The notes under the pieces: model-generated | Told to the model about the DNA's origin: nothing | Seen by the model: only the letters and a program-made list of their open reading frames with translations | The model's database searches: none | Source: DASWLF01 sp963768765 | GTDB taxonomy: Bacteria > Desulfobacterota > Desulfobaccia > Desulfobaccales > 0-14-0-80-60-11 | Assembly: GCA_963768765.1 (NCBI GenBank) | Contig: CAVYJK010000027.1 | Span: forward strand, 77,067 to 141,066 | Direction of reading: 5' to 3' | DNA length: 64,000 bases | Shown: piece by piece, positions 42,205 to 51,771 of the stretch | How the letters are laid out: every line of letters starts with the position of its first letter | Position numbering within the stretch: the first letter of the stretch is position 1 | Position numbers and translations under genes: made by a program

Positions 42205-43455
42205 CTAGATCTTGAGAAAGATTCGCTTGCGGTAAAGCAGGCCCATCAGCAAGGTCCAGAAGGTAAGGTAGATGAGCGCCCAATATAGCGAGGGCCACCG
42301 CGGGTCCAGCCAACTCGTCTGGCCGACGACATCCCAGTTTTCTCCGAAGATGGTGCTAAGTATTATCGTGATCAGGTGGGTGTGCTGAGTCGGGGTGCCG
42401 ATGTATAAGGCGCCCAGGGCTAGAGTCCCGATCTGGGCGCCGCAATAAGCCAAAAGTGGGTTCATGCCAAGCCAGATGAAGGGCAGGGCCCAAACTGTCT
42501 TTGTCTGCCTGATGTCACTGATGTCAGTCAGCCAGTACCAGGCGGCCAGAAACATGAGGGCGTAGCCCGCGGTATAGACGACAAAGGAGCTGGTCCAGAG
42601 ATACTTATTGAGCGGAAAGACGTATCCCCAGGCCGTGCCGACGACTATGGCGAGGAAGCCGAAAAGGAAAAGTCCGATGAGCGTGTCGCGCCGGTCGCCG
42701 GCGCGGCGCAGCCAGTGGCCGGTCAGCGCCCCACACAGTCCGGTGGCGATGGCCGGCAGGGTGCTGAGCAAGCCCTCGGGATCCCAGGTATGGGTGTAAC
42801 GCCACAAATGCGCCTCGCCGAAGACGGTGCGGTCGATGAAGGCGCCCAGGTCCTGCCCCGGTTCAAGGCGGAAACCCGGGAAGGCGGTCATCAGGCCCCA
42901 GTATAAGAGGAGCAGGGCGCCGGCCACCAGCGCCTGGAGCCGCCACCGGGTGTGGATCAGCAGAATCGAAACTACCAGATAAACGAGGGCGATGCGCTGC
43001 AGCACGCCCATAATTCTCAGGTTGGCGAGAGAAAAGTAGAACACCTCACTGTTGGCCGGCGGAGAGAGGAAAATCGCCCAGATGCTCTTCTGGGCCACTG
43101 CCGGGGGGCAGAGGGATTGGAAAAGCCAGCCGCAGATGAAATAACTGCAGGCCACCAGGCCCAGTAAGAACAGCGCCGCGGTGCGAAAGAGGATATGCTT
43201 GTACAATCGCCCCAGGCTCTCTCCGGTTTTTAGCCGTTTATCGACGGAAAAGACCGATGAGACGCCGACGATGAAAATGAAAAACGGGAAGATGAGATCC
43301 ACCAGGGTACACCCATTCCATTCGGCATGGGTCAGGCGAGGGAAGCGGGGGGTATCGGTCCAGGCCCTCAGGTTGTTGACGATGATCATCGCGGCGATGG
43401 TCATGCCGCGAAATATATCCACCGATACAAGGCGGCCAGGGTTATCGGACCTCAT
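42205..43455 (-). CDS. DUF5009 / heparan-alpha-glucosaminide N-acetyltransferase-like membrane protein
   Basis: 416 residues with about ten helices. The N-terminus RLVSVDIFRGMTIAAMIIVNN is the hallmark of this acyltransferase-like family (YeiB/NagX/HGSNAT type), followed by HAEWNGCTLVDLIFPFFIFIVGVS with the conserved histidine and aspartate. Near the end LPFIWLGMNPLLAYCG. HGSNAT moves an acetyl group across a membrane onto an amino sugar; the bacterial substrate is unknown, with cell-wall sugars a guess. Start at 43455 (MRSDNPGR) is preferred because TTGGAG precedes it; 43488 is an alternative. Confidence 0.83.
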   Translation of the reverse strand: MRSDNPGRLVSVDIFRGMTIAAMIIVNNLRAWTDTPRFPRLTHAEWNGCTLVDLIFPFFIFIVGVSSVFSVDKRLKTGESLGRLYKHILFRTAALFLLGLVACSYFICGWLFQSLCPPAVAQKSIWAIFLSPPANSEVFYFSLANLRIMGVLQRIALVYLVVSILLIHTRWRLQALVAGALLLLYWGLMTAFPGFRLEPGQDLGAFIDRTVFGEAHLWRYTHTWDPEGLLSTLPAIATGLCGALTGHWLRRAGDRRDTLIGLFLFGFLAIVVGTAWGYVFPLNKYLWTSSFVVYTAGYALMFLAAWYWLTDISDIRQTKTVWALPFIWLGMNPLLAYCGAQIGTLALGALYIGTPTQHTHLITIILSTIFGENWDVVGQTSWLDPRWPSLYWALIYLTFWTLLMGLLYRKRIFLKI

Positions 43456-43559
43456 CCTGATACTCCAAGGGCAGAAATCAGATGGCAACCACTTTCATTT
43501 TATTATAACCCTTCACGATTGGCTGGGGGAGGCAATATGACCCGCAGGACCATCCCGCG

Positions 43560-45080
43560 CTACCTGCCATATTTGACCAGATAGAGATAATATCTTTCCG
43601 CGGGCACGATGCTGTCGGTGAATTGGCGCACCGGTAGCACCGGGTTTCCCGGCACCGCCATTTCCCGGTTCATGATAAGCAAGACGTCCCTTTGGTGTTT
43701 AAGCGCCAATTCCCGGGTTTTTGCCAGGATCTCCGCATCCTTCAAGCTCTTTCTCTTTTGGTCCGAAATCACGAAGGAGCCCCAGCGGCCGCTGCCGGGA
43801 TAGTAGATTTGCCGATGGAGATAGCCGGCCAGCACCGAGGCGGCGTCGTCTTCCTCCCCGGCCAGCAGCAGGCGGTCCCAATGGTTTTCCTTAATATAAC
43901 GCGCCGTCTCCCGGCCCGCCGAAAAGGGATAAAATAGATCCATCCCATAAGCCATCAGACCTGCCAACAGGTGGACCCCCAGCAGGGCCACCACAAATCT
44001 GTCTCTATTCCTCCGGCCAAAATCGGCCAGCCCTTTAGCCAGGGGCCCGGTCAATTCTTTGGAGGGAAAAGAGCCGGAGAGCCAGAGGCAGGACAGGAAC
44101 AGGATGAACAGGTGGCCGTGGTGGCGGATGGAGCCAAAATATTTCGTATAGCCGAAAGTCAAAATTTCCAGGGCTCCCAAAGCAAAAATACCCAGCACCA
44201 GGGGCTGGCGCAGAAACAAAAGTATGGGGAAAGCCAGCAGCAGGAGGGATAAAAAAAACTTTAAGTAGGGATCGGCGATGATGTTGGTGTCCCAGAAATG
44301 GTACTGGGCCGCGGGAAGGGGAACGAAGCTCTCCCAGATAGTGGCCACGACCCTGGTAAAATGGGGCAAATCAAGATCAAGCTTCCAGCCCGTTGCAACC
44401 CCGGAATCCGCCGGCGGCACCAGCTGAATTACGGAGATTATGACGCCGGCGACCAACAGGGCCAGGCCGGCCGGGAACTGGAACTTATGCTCCTTCAGGT
44501 TGAAGCCGCCAGCGGTTAAGGCGGCCACTACCAGCGCCAATCCCAGGGCCATGGCGATGAACAGGCCGTAGACATTGGTTTGGGCCAGGAGGAACAGGAT
44601 GCCGGCAAGCACCAGGAACCTGCGGCGAAAGCTGGTCGTGAAAACCGCGCAAAACATAAAGATCAATAAAATGCCCGGGGCATAATTCCGGCTGAGGGCG
44701 GCGTATTCAAAGAAAGGAAAGTAGCCGAAAACGAAGAGAATTTTTTGTAAGCTGGGGAAGGGGGAGAATCTCAGGAAGATATAAACCGTGGCGGTGGCCA
44801 GCAGCAGGTGGTACACCTGCATGGCCAGCGGCTGCTGGGCAAAGCGGCTGAGGCAGAACAGGCCAAGATGCCAGAGCCCCGGGTGCCCTTCATACCTCAG
44901 ATTTTTAAAAAGCTCCGGAAGCGAGGAACTGTCCCGGGCGATGAGCCAGGCCTGCCATTCGTCCTGCCACAGTTCGTGGTTCAATATAAGGAGCAAGCCC
45001 AGAGCGAAGAAGGCCAACACCAGCCCCCGGGTGAGCCCGGGGGTCATTTCAGGGACAGTCTGGTCCGGTTGGGGCGGCAT
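43560..45080 (-). CDS. Multi-helix membrane protein, GT-C glycosyltransferase-like
   Basis: 506 residues, about eleven helices. After the first helix comes LNHELWQDEWQAWLIARDSSSLPELF, an acidic loop (DEW) placed as the metal/lipid-phosphate site in GT-C enzymes, then RYEGHPGLWHLGLF. The C-terminal 120 residues are soluble (ETARYIKENHWDRLLLAGEEDDAASVLAGYLHRQIYYPGSG). Such proteins usually transfer sugars from a polyprenyl carrier; no catalytic proof is visible. Adjacent genes do not form an obvious polysaccharide cluster. Confidence 0.65.
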   Translation of the reverse strand: MPPQPDQTVPEMTPGLTRGLVLAFFALGLLLILNHELWQDEWQAWLIARDSSSLPELFKNLRYEGHPGLWHLGLFCLSRFAQQPLAMQVYHLLLATATVYIFLRFSPFPSLQKILFVFGYFPFFEYAALSRNYAPGILLIFMFCAVFTTSFRRRFLVLAGILFLLAQTNVYGLFIAMALGLALVVAALTAGGFNLKEHKFQFPAGLALLVAGVIISVIQLVPPADSGVATGWKLDLDLPHFTRVVATIWESFVPLPAAQYHFWDTNIIADPYLKFFLSLLLLAFPILLFLRQPLVLGIFALGALEILTFGYTKYFGSIRHHGHLFILFLSCLWLSGSFPSKELTGPLAKGLADFGRRNRDRFVVALLGVHLLAGLMAYGMDLFYPFSAGRETARYIKENHWDRLLLAGEEDDAASVLAGYLHRQIYYPGSGRWGSFVISDQKRKSLKDAEILAKTRELALKHQRDVLLIMNREMAVPGNPVLPVRQFTDSIVPAERYYLYLVKYGR

Positions 45081-45159
45081 AAGAGCGAGGTCGTCAGCCC
45101 AGAAGGGGGCGGTTCCAGCCCTATTATAACCGATTTTCCGGCCGAGATAACCCGGTTAA

Positions 45160-46437
45160 TCAGGTCAGCGGGGTGGTGGGAGGGGGAAACGGGGCGGATT
45201 CCGGCGGTTCCAGCTCCGTGAAGGCGAAGTGGCGCAGCTCCGGATGGCGGACCAATACTCCTCCGGCTAAGAGAGCGGCCAGGAGGCTGCCGCCTGCGAT
45301 GGCGGGGCCCGGCCCGGCGTAATGGGCCGCCACCCCGTAGATCATGCTGCCCATCGGCGCGAAGCCCATGACGATGAGGCCGAACAGCGACATGATGCGG
45401 CCCCGCAAGGCATCGGGCACGTTGAGCTGCAGCAGGCTGTTGCCGGTGGAGAGCTGGGTCACCATGCCGAAGCCGGCCAGGAACATGAAGCCCAGGGCGG
45501 CGTAATAGTTGCGGCACAGGCCCAGGCCCATGAGGCCCGCCAGGAATATTCCCAGGCCCCCCAGGAAGGAGGGCATGGGCGGCCGGCGCTGCAGCCGGCG
45601 GGCCAGGGTCAGGCCTCCCAGGAAGGCGCCCAGGCCGCTGGCCGCCATGAGGAGCCCGAAGCCCCGGGGCCCCACCCCCAGGACGTCCCGGGCCAGGATG
45701 GGGAGCAGCACGTAGTAGGGCATGGCGAAAACCGCCACCGCGGTCATGAGCAGGAGCACCAGCCGCAGTTCCCGGCGTTCCAGCAGATAGTCCAGGAGTT
45801 CCTTCCAGGCGTGCAGGAAGGGCTGCCAGGGCGTTAGGCGGGCCGGAGGCAGCTGTAGAAGGATGAGGGCCAGCAGCACCGCCAGAAAGCTGGCGGCGTT
45901 CAGGAAGAAGCAGTTGGCCATGCCCAGCGCGGCGATGATTATGCCGCCCACCGCGGGCCCCGCCACCCGGGTGGCGTTGAACAGGGTGGAGTTCAGCGCA
46001 ATGGCGTTGGGCAGATCGGGTTTGCCCACCAGCTCCACGATGAAGGCCTGGCGCACCGGGATGTCGAAGGCCATCACCGTGCCGGAGAGAAAGACCACGA
46101 GACAGAGCATCCAGACCTTGATGAGGTCCAGCTCCACCAGAAGGCCCAGGGCCAGGGCCAGGAGCATGAGGATGGCCTGGGTGAGGAACAGAAGCTTGAG
46201 TTTGCTGGTGTGGTCGGCCACCACCCCGCCCAGGAAGGAAAAGAGCAGCACCGGCAGGGTCTGCAAGGCCCCCACCAGGCCGAGATAGAAGGCGGAGTTG
46301 GTGAGCACCAGCACCAGCCAACTGAAGGCCACCGACTGCATCCAGGTACCGGTGAGGGAGATCGTCTGGCCGGTGTAAAAGAGGCGGAAGTTGCGGTGGC
46401 GCAGGGCCGCAAAGGTGGAAAAGCGAGCGGGGTTCAT
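45160..46437 (-). CDS. Major facilitator superfamily transporter (EntS-like)
   Basis: 425 residues, twelve helices. NFRLFYTGQTISLTGTWMQSVAFSWLVLVLTNSAFYLGLVGALQTLPVLLFSFLGGVVAD at the start and GxxxDR-like motif A (FLGGVVADHTSKLKLL). MAFDIPVRQAFIVELVGKPDLPNAIALNSTLFNATRVAGPAVGG places it with the EntS/DHA3 exporters. Substrate not determinable. Its ATG overlaps the stop of an ABC-ATPase remnant (ATGA), suggesting a former operon. Confidence 0.88.
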   Translation of the reverse strand: MNPARFSTFAALRHRNFRLFYTGQTISLTGTWMQSVAFSWLVLVLTNSAFYLGLVGALQTLPVLLFSFLGGVVADHTSKLKLLFLTQAILMLLALALGLLVELDLIKVWMLCLVVFLSGTVMAFDIPVRQAFIVELVGKPDLPNAIALNSTLFNATRVAGPAVGGIIIAALGMANCFFLNAASFLAVLLALILLQLPPARLTPWQPFLHAWKELLDYLLERRELRLVLLLMTAVAVFAMPYYVLLPILARDVLGVGPRGFGLLMAASGLGAFLGGLTLARRLQRRPPMPSFLGGLGIFLAGLMGLGLCRNYYAALGFMFLAGFGMVTQLSTGNSLLQLNVPDALRGRIMSLFGLIVMGFAPMGSMIYGVAAHYAGPGPAIAGGSLLAALLAGGVLVRHPELRHFAFTELEPPESAPFPPPTTPLT

Positions 46438-46690
46438 CTGGCTTGCTCCGCGGCCTGGATTTCAAGGCGCGGCGGCGCGGAGCGGGTATCGGAGGCCAAC
46501 TCCCCGTCCCTGGGCATCACCTGAGGACCGGCGTAACGGGCCATCTCCTGGTCGTGGGTGACCCTCGCCAGGGGGCGGCGGCTCTGGTTAAGGTGACAGA
46601 AGATCTCCCTGAGGTTTTCGCCGGCCGCCCGGCGGTGACCGGGTTCACCCGACGAGCCCACCGGCAACTTGCCTTTTCGGGATGAAGGGT
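46434..46690 (-). pseudogene. Remnant of an ABC transporter ATPase (LolD/MacB-like C-terminal end)
   Basis: The reading ..GEPGHRRAAGENLREIFCHLNQSRRPLARVTHDQEMARYAGPQVMPRDGEL.. aligns by eye with the Walker B/H-loop end of LolD-type ATPases (DEPTGNLD..LREL..LVVVTHDPELARYADRVIRLRDGR). Walker B is degenerate and nothing upstream of it (signature motif, Walker A) can be found. The stop overlaps the MFS start. The sequence from 46691 to 46939 shows no gene. Confidence 0.55.
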
Positions 46691-46939
46691 AATTTGACCA
46701 CAGGGTGGGGAAGAAAGCCGGCTGATTCCCCCCGTCCTGCACCTGCTTCCTAAAAAGCCGTCGGCGCATCCGGGTTGATTCTCTTTATCTCAAAAACTGT
46801 TTTAGGACGCTAGAGCTTGAGACCGAGGTTCCGGCTAAAGATAAGCGTCTTCTTTATTTTAGGAAAAGACCGGGGTTTCTGCAATGTTTTGCTGGGGGGC
46901 AAAAATTTAATCCTCGGCAGAAGTGACCGATAACACTAG

Positions 46940-47195
46940 CAGGCTGTTGAAAAACTCCCAAAATCGCGATTAGGTCATTCTGAGCGCCGCGAAGAATCTA
47001 GTATTTTCAGCAGGTTGAGATCCTTCACTTTATATGAAAATAACTATTATTTGCTTGTTATTACAATTAGTTATCTTAATTAGTTTACATAATATCTTGG
47101 GGATCTTGGTTAACAGATTTTCATCCTTCGTTGTGACCTTTAGATCATGATGGTTCGTTCAGGATGACATGAAAAACTCGATTTTCAACAGTCTG
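46940..47195. mobile_element. MITE-like element with CAGRCTGTTGAAAA ends
   Basis: CAGGCTGTTGAAAA (46940-46953) and TTTTCAACAGTCTG (47182-47195) match inversely at 13 of 14 positions and enclose 256 bp. Inside is the TCATTCTGAGCGCCGCGAAGAATCTAG core and an A/T-rich centre. The same parts occur at 31903-32077. The right end is 22 bases from the next gene. Confidence 0.6.
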
Positions 47196-47216
47196 TTAGG
47201 GAAGGATGGAAGGATT

Positions 47217-48240
47217 ATGAAAAGATTTCGGTTCACGCCCGATGAACGGGGGGCGGTTCTGCCTCTCACGGCCATGATGATCGCGGTGGCGGTTTGGTGC
47301 ATGGCCCTGGCCATCGACCTGGGGCACCTCTACCTGGTCAAAGTGCGAACTGCAGCGGGGTGCGGACGCCGGCGCCATGGCCGCCGCCCTGGGGCTGTTC
47401 GCCGTCCCCCCGGGGGCCCAAAACCCCACCTCCGCGGCGCCGGATTGCGGCCGGGCCTTCAACATCTGCCAGTCCGTGGTGGCGGGCAACCAGGCGGACG
47501 GCGCCGCCTTGCAGGTTCTGAGCAGCGACGTCACCTTCGGTAGCTGGGACGCGGTCAGCCGCACCTTTACCTCCACGGGGTGCACGGCCTCGCTGGTCAA
47601 CGCCGTGAAGGTGGTGGTGCGCAAGGACAATACCGCCAACGGAGCGGTATCCATGTTCTTTGCCGGGCTGATGCCCCAGGGTCTCAGCAGCGTCAATCTC
47701 TCGGCCCAGGCCATCGGGCTCACCGGATACGCCGGCTATGTTCCCCCCGGGGGCGGCTGCTTCCCCCTGGCCATAGACTTGGACAAATCCCCGCCGGCAC
47801 ACGCGGGCGAGCCCATTCGCATCGACCTCAATCCCACCACTACGGATAACGGCTGCTGGCATACCTTTGACGACAGCTCTCCGGGGGCCAAAGACCTGCG
47901 GGGCCTGGTGAACGGCTCCACCCCCAGCCCCACCCTCAAGGTGGGGGACCAGATCCGGGTGACGGAAGGGGTGTCCGACTCGGTGCTCCAGGAACTGCAA
48001 AAAGAGTTCAACCGCCGGGACGGCGACTGGACGGTCCTGGTGCCGGTAATCCAAGGGGACAGCCACACAGGCTGGGCACAGGTGTTGGGTTTTGTGGCCT
48101 TCAAGCTGACCCTGGTGGACGCCCATGGAACGGACAAGCGTCTGGAAGGGGTCACGGTGGCCGACTACGTGGCCCCGGGAGTGGCCCCCGGCGGCTCCAA
48201 TTACGGCCTGTGGGCCGGATTGCCCAAATTGGTGCAGTAA
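47217..48240 (+). CDS. TadE/TadG-like pilus-assembly protein, one frameshift
   Basis: About 340 residues. N-terminus MKRFRFTPDERGAVLPLTAMMIAVAVWCMALAIDLGHLYLVK has the G-A-V-x-P-L motif and single helix of TadE/TadG/RvxD-type proteins. An extra base at about 47344 breaks the frame; correction gives VKGELQRGADAGAMAAALGL, the expected continuation. The large extracytoplasmic part has Cys pairs and ends ..NYGLWAGLPKLVQ. AAGGAAGGATGGAAGG precedes the ATG. Downstream partners are missing because the contig changes source just after the stop codon. It reads as left-genome material. Confidence 0.7.
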
Positions 48241-48275
48241 GAGGGAATTTAGCCCGCCCCCGGCGGTTCCCCTGA
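48241..48275. other. Apparent chimeric join between two genomes
   Basis: Left of it: an intact stop of the TadG-like gene and the repeat-rich deltaproteobacterial background. Right of it: a minus-strand alphaproteobacterial pilus gene whose coding sequence ends abruptly here; read onward, its frame runs antisense through the TadG-like gene for 300 codons. No repeat or mobile element marks the boundary. Confidence 0.7.
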
Positions 48276-48528
48276 TGCGCGTGTTGTTGATATACGCGGG
48301 CCAAGGAGTGGGATGCATGATGATGAGATTCGACGTCGGCGCATCACCCAATCCGATCGTGATCAAGTCGCGATGGTTCATGTAGTCGTAGATGTAGTTG
48401 TCATCGAGATAGTCGCTTCGGTGCACGGGCCTGCCGCTGATGGTCGAGTCGTCAGCAAGCACAGGTGTCGAAAGGCACACGGCGGCAACGAAGATGCTAG
48501 CGATGATTTTATTTCTGGGGAGCGCCAT
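48264..48528 (-). CDS. Truncated secreted pilus-associated protein (5' part)
   Basis: First ~88 residues only. Signal peptide MALPRNKIIASIFVAAVCLSTPVLA, then DDSTISGRPVHRSDYLDDNYIYDYMNHRDLITIGLGDAPTSNLIIMHPTPWPAYINNTRI, after which the join cuts it off. Small proteins with this R-D-x-I-x-L-G-D-A..DPWP pattern sit between cpaC and cpaD/E in Rhizobiales pilus operons (from memory). Its start overlaps the cpaC end by 20 bases. Confidence 0.65.
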
Positions 48529-50005
48529 AATTCACCTGCGGTAGGTCGATGATGTGGCCATAAACGCCATTGTATTGCTTATCGAGGCTCTTGCGTGAGA
48601 CCTCCTGCTTGCCCATCAGGAAGAACTCGGGCTCGTTGGAGGACACCAGCCCGTCATTGAGCGGGTCCTTCAGCATCTGTTCCGTGCCGACCGGACGAAC
48701 CAGGCGCGGAGTCACGATGATGACGAGGTCCGATTCCTTTTTCTGGAATGACGAGGAGCGGAACAACGTGCCGACGACGGGCACGTCGCCGATCCATGGT
48801 ACCTGGCTGGCGTCCTTCGCATTGAGGGACTGCAGCAGCCCGGCGATGGCGAAGCTCTGGCCGTCGCGCAGTTCGACGCTGGTGTTGGCGCTACGGGTTA
48901 TGAATCCGGGGTTGCCATTGAAGCTGAGGGACGGATCGATTTCCGAAACCTGCGGATTGATCAGAAGGTTGATCAGTCCATCGTCCATCACAGTTGGTGT
49001 GAACTGCAGACTGGACGCCGAAGTCCTTGTAATCAACGGAGCAGGTCTGGGTCGCAAGGGAAGCCTTGGCAGGTCTGCACCGGCACCTGGCCACCCGCGA
49101 GGAAGTTGGCCGACTGGCCCGATAGGGCGGTGAGGTTCGGCTCCGCCAGACGGCGAGCGAGGCGGCGCTCCTCGAGCGCGCTGATCAGGAGATCGGGCGA
49201 GGTGCCGTTGCTCAAGGATGTTCGCGACGATCGTGCCGAATGGCAACACGCCGGAGAGTGCGCCAGCTACTGCGCCCAGTGTCCTTCCGGCGCTCACGCC
49301 GCCGGAGCCACCGGCAGCATTGCTGACCACACCGGCGCCCTGGGCATAACCATTGCCATTGTTCGTCAGGTTCCAGCTGAAGCCCAAATCCTTGCCGGCA
49401 GAGCGCGCCACTTCGATGATTCGAACTTCGAGGTTCACCTGTTGATTGGCGCTGATCGAGAAGGAGTTGGTGACGTCGTCACCGGCGAAGTCCTTGGCAA
49501 TCTTCATCACCTTGTCGGCCGCCGGAGCACTCGGTACCTCGCCTTCGAGCAGGACGCGCCCGTTGACACTCTGCACCTTCAGATTGGCGCCCGGAACGGC
49601 TTTCTGGATGGCTTCGCGCAGTCCCGAGAGATCGTGGGTCACTTCGACGTCGATGACGGCAAGAAGGTTCTTGTCTGCGTCGAAGAGGGTGACGTTGGTC
49701 GTGCCGAGCTTGCGGCCCAGGACATAGAGCGTGCGGTCGCTGAGGGCGTTGACGTCAGCCGTCTCCGGATCGCCCACGACGATCTCTCCAAAGGGAACCT
49801 GGAGCCTGTATGTTTCCGACCGGCCTTGGGTCACCTTGAGCCGCGCAACCCGGTCTTCCGACGAGATTTTCAGCAGCGTCGCGGCTGAAGCGGTGACCGG
49901 CCCAAAGGCTGGCATTAAGGTTAACATGAGCAGCGCAAGGGCGCATAGAGCCGCCGGGGCCGATCTATGCATGGTCCGAAGCGAGCTGGTCGTGCTTTTG
50001 ATCAT
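48509..50005 (-). CDS. cpaC: CpaC/RcpA-type pilus secretin, several frameshifts
   Basis: Outer-membrane secretin of the Flp/Tad pilus. Signal peptide (APAALCALALLMLTLMPAFGPVTASA), pilus-associated N-domain (ISSEDRVARLKVTQGRSETYRLQVPFGEIVVGDPETADV), a BON-like segment (SGLREAIQKAVPGANLKVQSVNGRVLLEGEV) and the secretin domain (VNLEVRIIEVARSAGKDLGFSW ... IAGLLQSLNAKDASQVPWIGDVPVVGTLFRS). Between about 49213 and 49020 three compensating indels move the frame; the missing piece reads TSPDLLISALEERRLARRLAEPNLTALSGQSANFLAGGQVPV and VDYKDFGVQLQFTPTV. Start overlaps the cpaB stop (ATGA). Confidence 0.9.
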   Translation of the reverse strand: MIKSTTSSLRTMHRSAPAALCALALLMLTLMPAFGPVTASAATLLKISSEDRVARLKVTQGRSETYRLQVPFGEIVVGDPETADVNALSDRTLYVLGRKLGTTNVTLFDADKNLLAVIDVEVTHDLSGLREAIQKAVPGANLKVQSVNGRVLLEGEVPSAPAADKVMKIAKDFAGDDVTNSFSISANQQVNLEVRIIEVARSAGKDLGFSWNLTNNGNGYAQGAGVVSNAAGGSGGVSAGRTLGAVAGALSGVLPFGTIVANILEQRHLARSPDQRARGAPPRSPSGGAEPHRPIGPVGQLPRGWPGAGADLPRLPLRPRPAPLITRTSASSLQFTPTVMDDGLINLLINPQVSEIDPSLSFNGNPGFITRSANTSVELRDGQSFAIAGLLQSLNAKDASQVPWIGDVPVVGTLFRSSSFQKKESDLVIIVTPRLVRPVGTEQMLKDPLNDGLVSSNEPEFFLMGKQEVSRKSLDKQYNGVYGHIIDLPQVNYGAPQK

Positions 50006-50983
50006 TGATTGGCATCCAGGGGAACGGTGTAGGAGGAGCCCTCCAGACCACGGAAGATCGTGACCTGGACGGTACTGGGCAACGCATCTTCACTGGCGGC
50101 CGGGGTCTCTGGCTTGGCTTGCGAGACGACTTGCTCAGCACGGGCGGCCTGGTCCTGCTGCAGTTTCAATTCGAGTTCCGGCGAGCGGCGCGCGAGGTCC
50201 GACTGCGCCGTCGTGTCCTTCGCCTCCGATGACTGGGACAGTGCGGCAGTCGATCCGAGCTCCAATTCGACGACGCGCCGCGCGGGCGCGGTATCGAGCG
50301 AACCCGCGCGCGCGCAGTGTGAATGCGAGGCCGCCGGTGGTCTGAGCCAGCGCCAGTTTCTGGGCATCAAGCGGAGTGAGTTCCAGTGTAGCCGTTCGAC
50401 CATCAATGGGAGTGCCGGTCTTTTCGTCGACGTTCTGGTTGACGGCGAGCACCTTCACGTTCTGGAACAGCACATCGATGCTGGCATCGCTACCCTGTCC
50501 GCGCGTGTAGAGCACATCCACCCTGTCGCCGGGCAGCACGAAGCCCGCAACGCCGGCGGTATCGTTGATGTGGATTGTAACGGCGCGCATGCCGTCCTTC
50601 ACCAGAGCGGATAGGCTGGCGCGGGAGCCAGGTCCCGAAATTTTCCAAGCCAGGATTGGTTCGTTCATGCCGATGGGCGTCAGAACCACGCGGGCTCCAT
50701 CCTTGTTGATGTCGGCAATCGTGGGGAAGGAACCTTCGGGCAAGGCCTGCTTCGGCCAATCAAGTTCGGTCACGACATCCGGCGTGACCGGCTGGCCGAA
50801 CTTCAATTCCGTCTTCGCAACGACGATCTTCTGCGTTTCCACCTGGACGGGCTCAGGAGTGACCTGCTGCGAGACCTGTGCCTGCTGGTTTGCCAGCCAC
50901 GCCTTCGCAATGAAAACTGCGAGGCCGCCGAAGAGCAATGCCACGATGAGCATCACGAGAGTGCCAGTACGCACAGGGAGCAT
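50002..50983 (-). CDS. cpaB: CpaB/RcpC pilus assembly protein, one frameshift
   Basis: Periplasmic Flp pilus assembly factor. An N-terminal helix (GTLVMLIVALLFGGLAVFIAKAWL) anchors a SAF domain (TQKIVVAKTELKFGQPVTPDVVTELDWPKQALPEGSF), followed by LKDGMRAVTIHINDTAGVAGFVLPGDRVDVLYT, the RcpC signature. Near 50305 an indel breaks the frame within FTLRARG; the other frame continues SLDTAPARRVVELELGS to a Gln/Glu-rich tail and VTIFRGLEGSSYTVPL. About 325 residues. Confidence 0.9.
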
Positions 50984-51120
50984 GAACTTTTTTCTCGTTC
51001 AGTGATTATCGTGTTGCGGGTAGTCCATCTTTAAGATTACTGCCGCGACCAAAGTCGCGGCAGCTATTTGCAAACGATTGTGCAGGCTTGTAAAATCTCA
51101 ACCCACACCCCCCGTTTCAA

Positions 51121-51297
51121 TTACGGCGACAGCGAGCTGTTCAGAAGAGTCCAGCGACCGTTCGCCCAGGTGCCGACGGCGGTCAGCACTGCGATGCCCA
51201 CGGCGAGAATGACGCCAAGAAGCGCGGTGTATTCGATGAAAGCCGCGCCGCTCTCATCAGAGTTGAAGGCGCGGAAGAACGAAGCAATCGATTTCAT
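51121..51297 (-). CDS. Flp/Fap-type pilin
   Basis: 58 residues. MKSIASFFRAFNSDESG is the leader; the prepilin peptidase is expected to cut after the glycine, before AAFIEYTALLGVILAVGIAVL, which has the conserved glutamate-tyrosine pair of Flp pilins at +5/+6. The C-terminal TWANGRWTLLNSSLSP is short as usual. It lies 137 bases upstream of cpaB on the same strand, the normal Tad-locus position. Confidence 0.9.
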   Translation of the reverse strand: MKSIASFFRAFNSDESGAAFIEYTALLGVILAVGIAVLTAVGTWANGRWTLLNSSLSP

Positions 51298-51771
51298 TTT
51301 TGCAGTCCCTGTTTTACGGTTTTACACATAATCAAAGTAAGGGTCGCCCCTTACGTAGGCCCTCTTTTTCTTCAAATGACAAGCTAGGTCATTCTTAGAA
51401 TTAAGGGATTCTACTAGCGTTATCTTATCATTGTCCAACTTGATTGTCCAATTCGCTATACACTGCAAATTGTTGGACGGCAGTCATTACGCGGCAACGG
51501 GACGCGGTACTCTCACGAAAATGGCGATGAATGCAATCCAGGAGAGCAGACGGTTAAGCATGCCGGCATTTTCCACGAAACGTTAACTTAGTCGTGTGAA
51601 TCGGGTTGGCGGAAAGTCCGCAACCAGACGCAGGGTGCTTCAGTTCGCGGGGGCCGGTTGGATATCTGAGAGGTTTGTCGCAGGGGTGGGGAAGGCAACA
51701 GGGATGCGTGACCAGGGGCGTGCAACTCTAATCTGCACCAGCCGCAAATACTGGCGGGAGAAGGTGTTCAT
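51298..51771. other. Long intergenic region upstream of the flp pilin
   Basis: 474 bases. The first 190 are A/T-rich and contain ATTGTCCAACTTGATTGTCCAATT (direct repeat of TTGTCCAA, 51433-51454), a possible regulator site for the pilin promoter. A near-perfect hairpin GGTTGGCGGAAAGTCCGCAACC lies at about 51604-51625. No gene is evident. Confidence 0.4.

Noticed and set aside
47338..48528. A single 396-codon minus-strand gene spanning the join
   Set aside because: Only the first ~88 codons look like protein; the rest is antisense to the TadG-like gene, so the frame is an artefact of the chimeric boundary.
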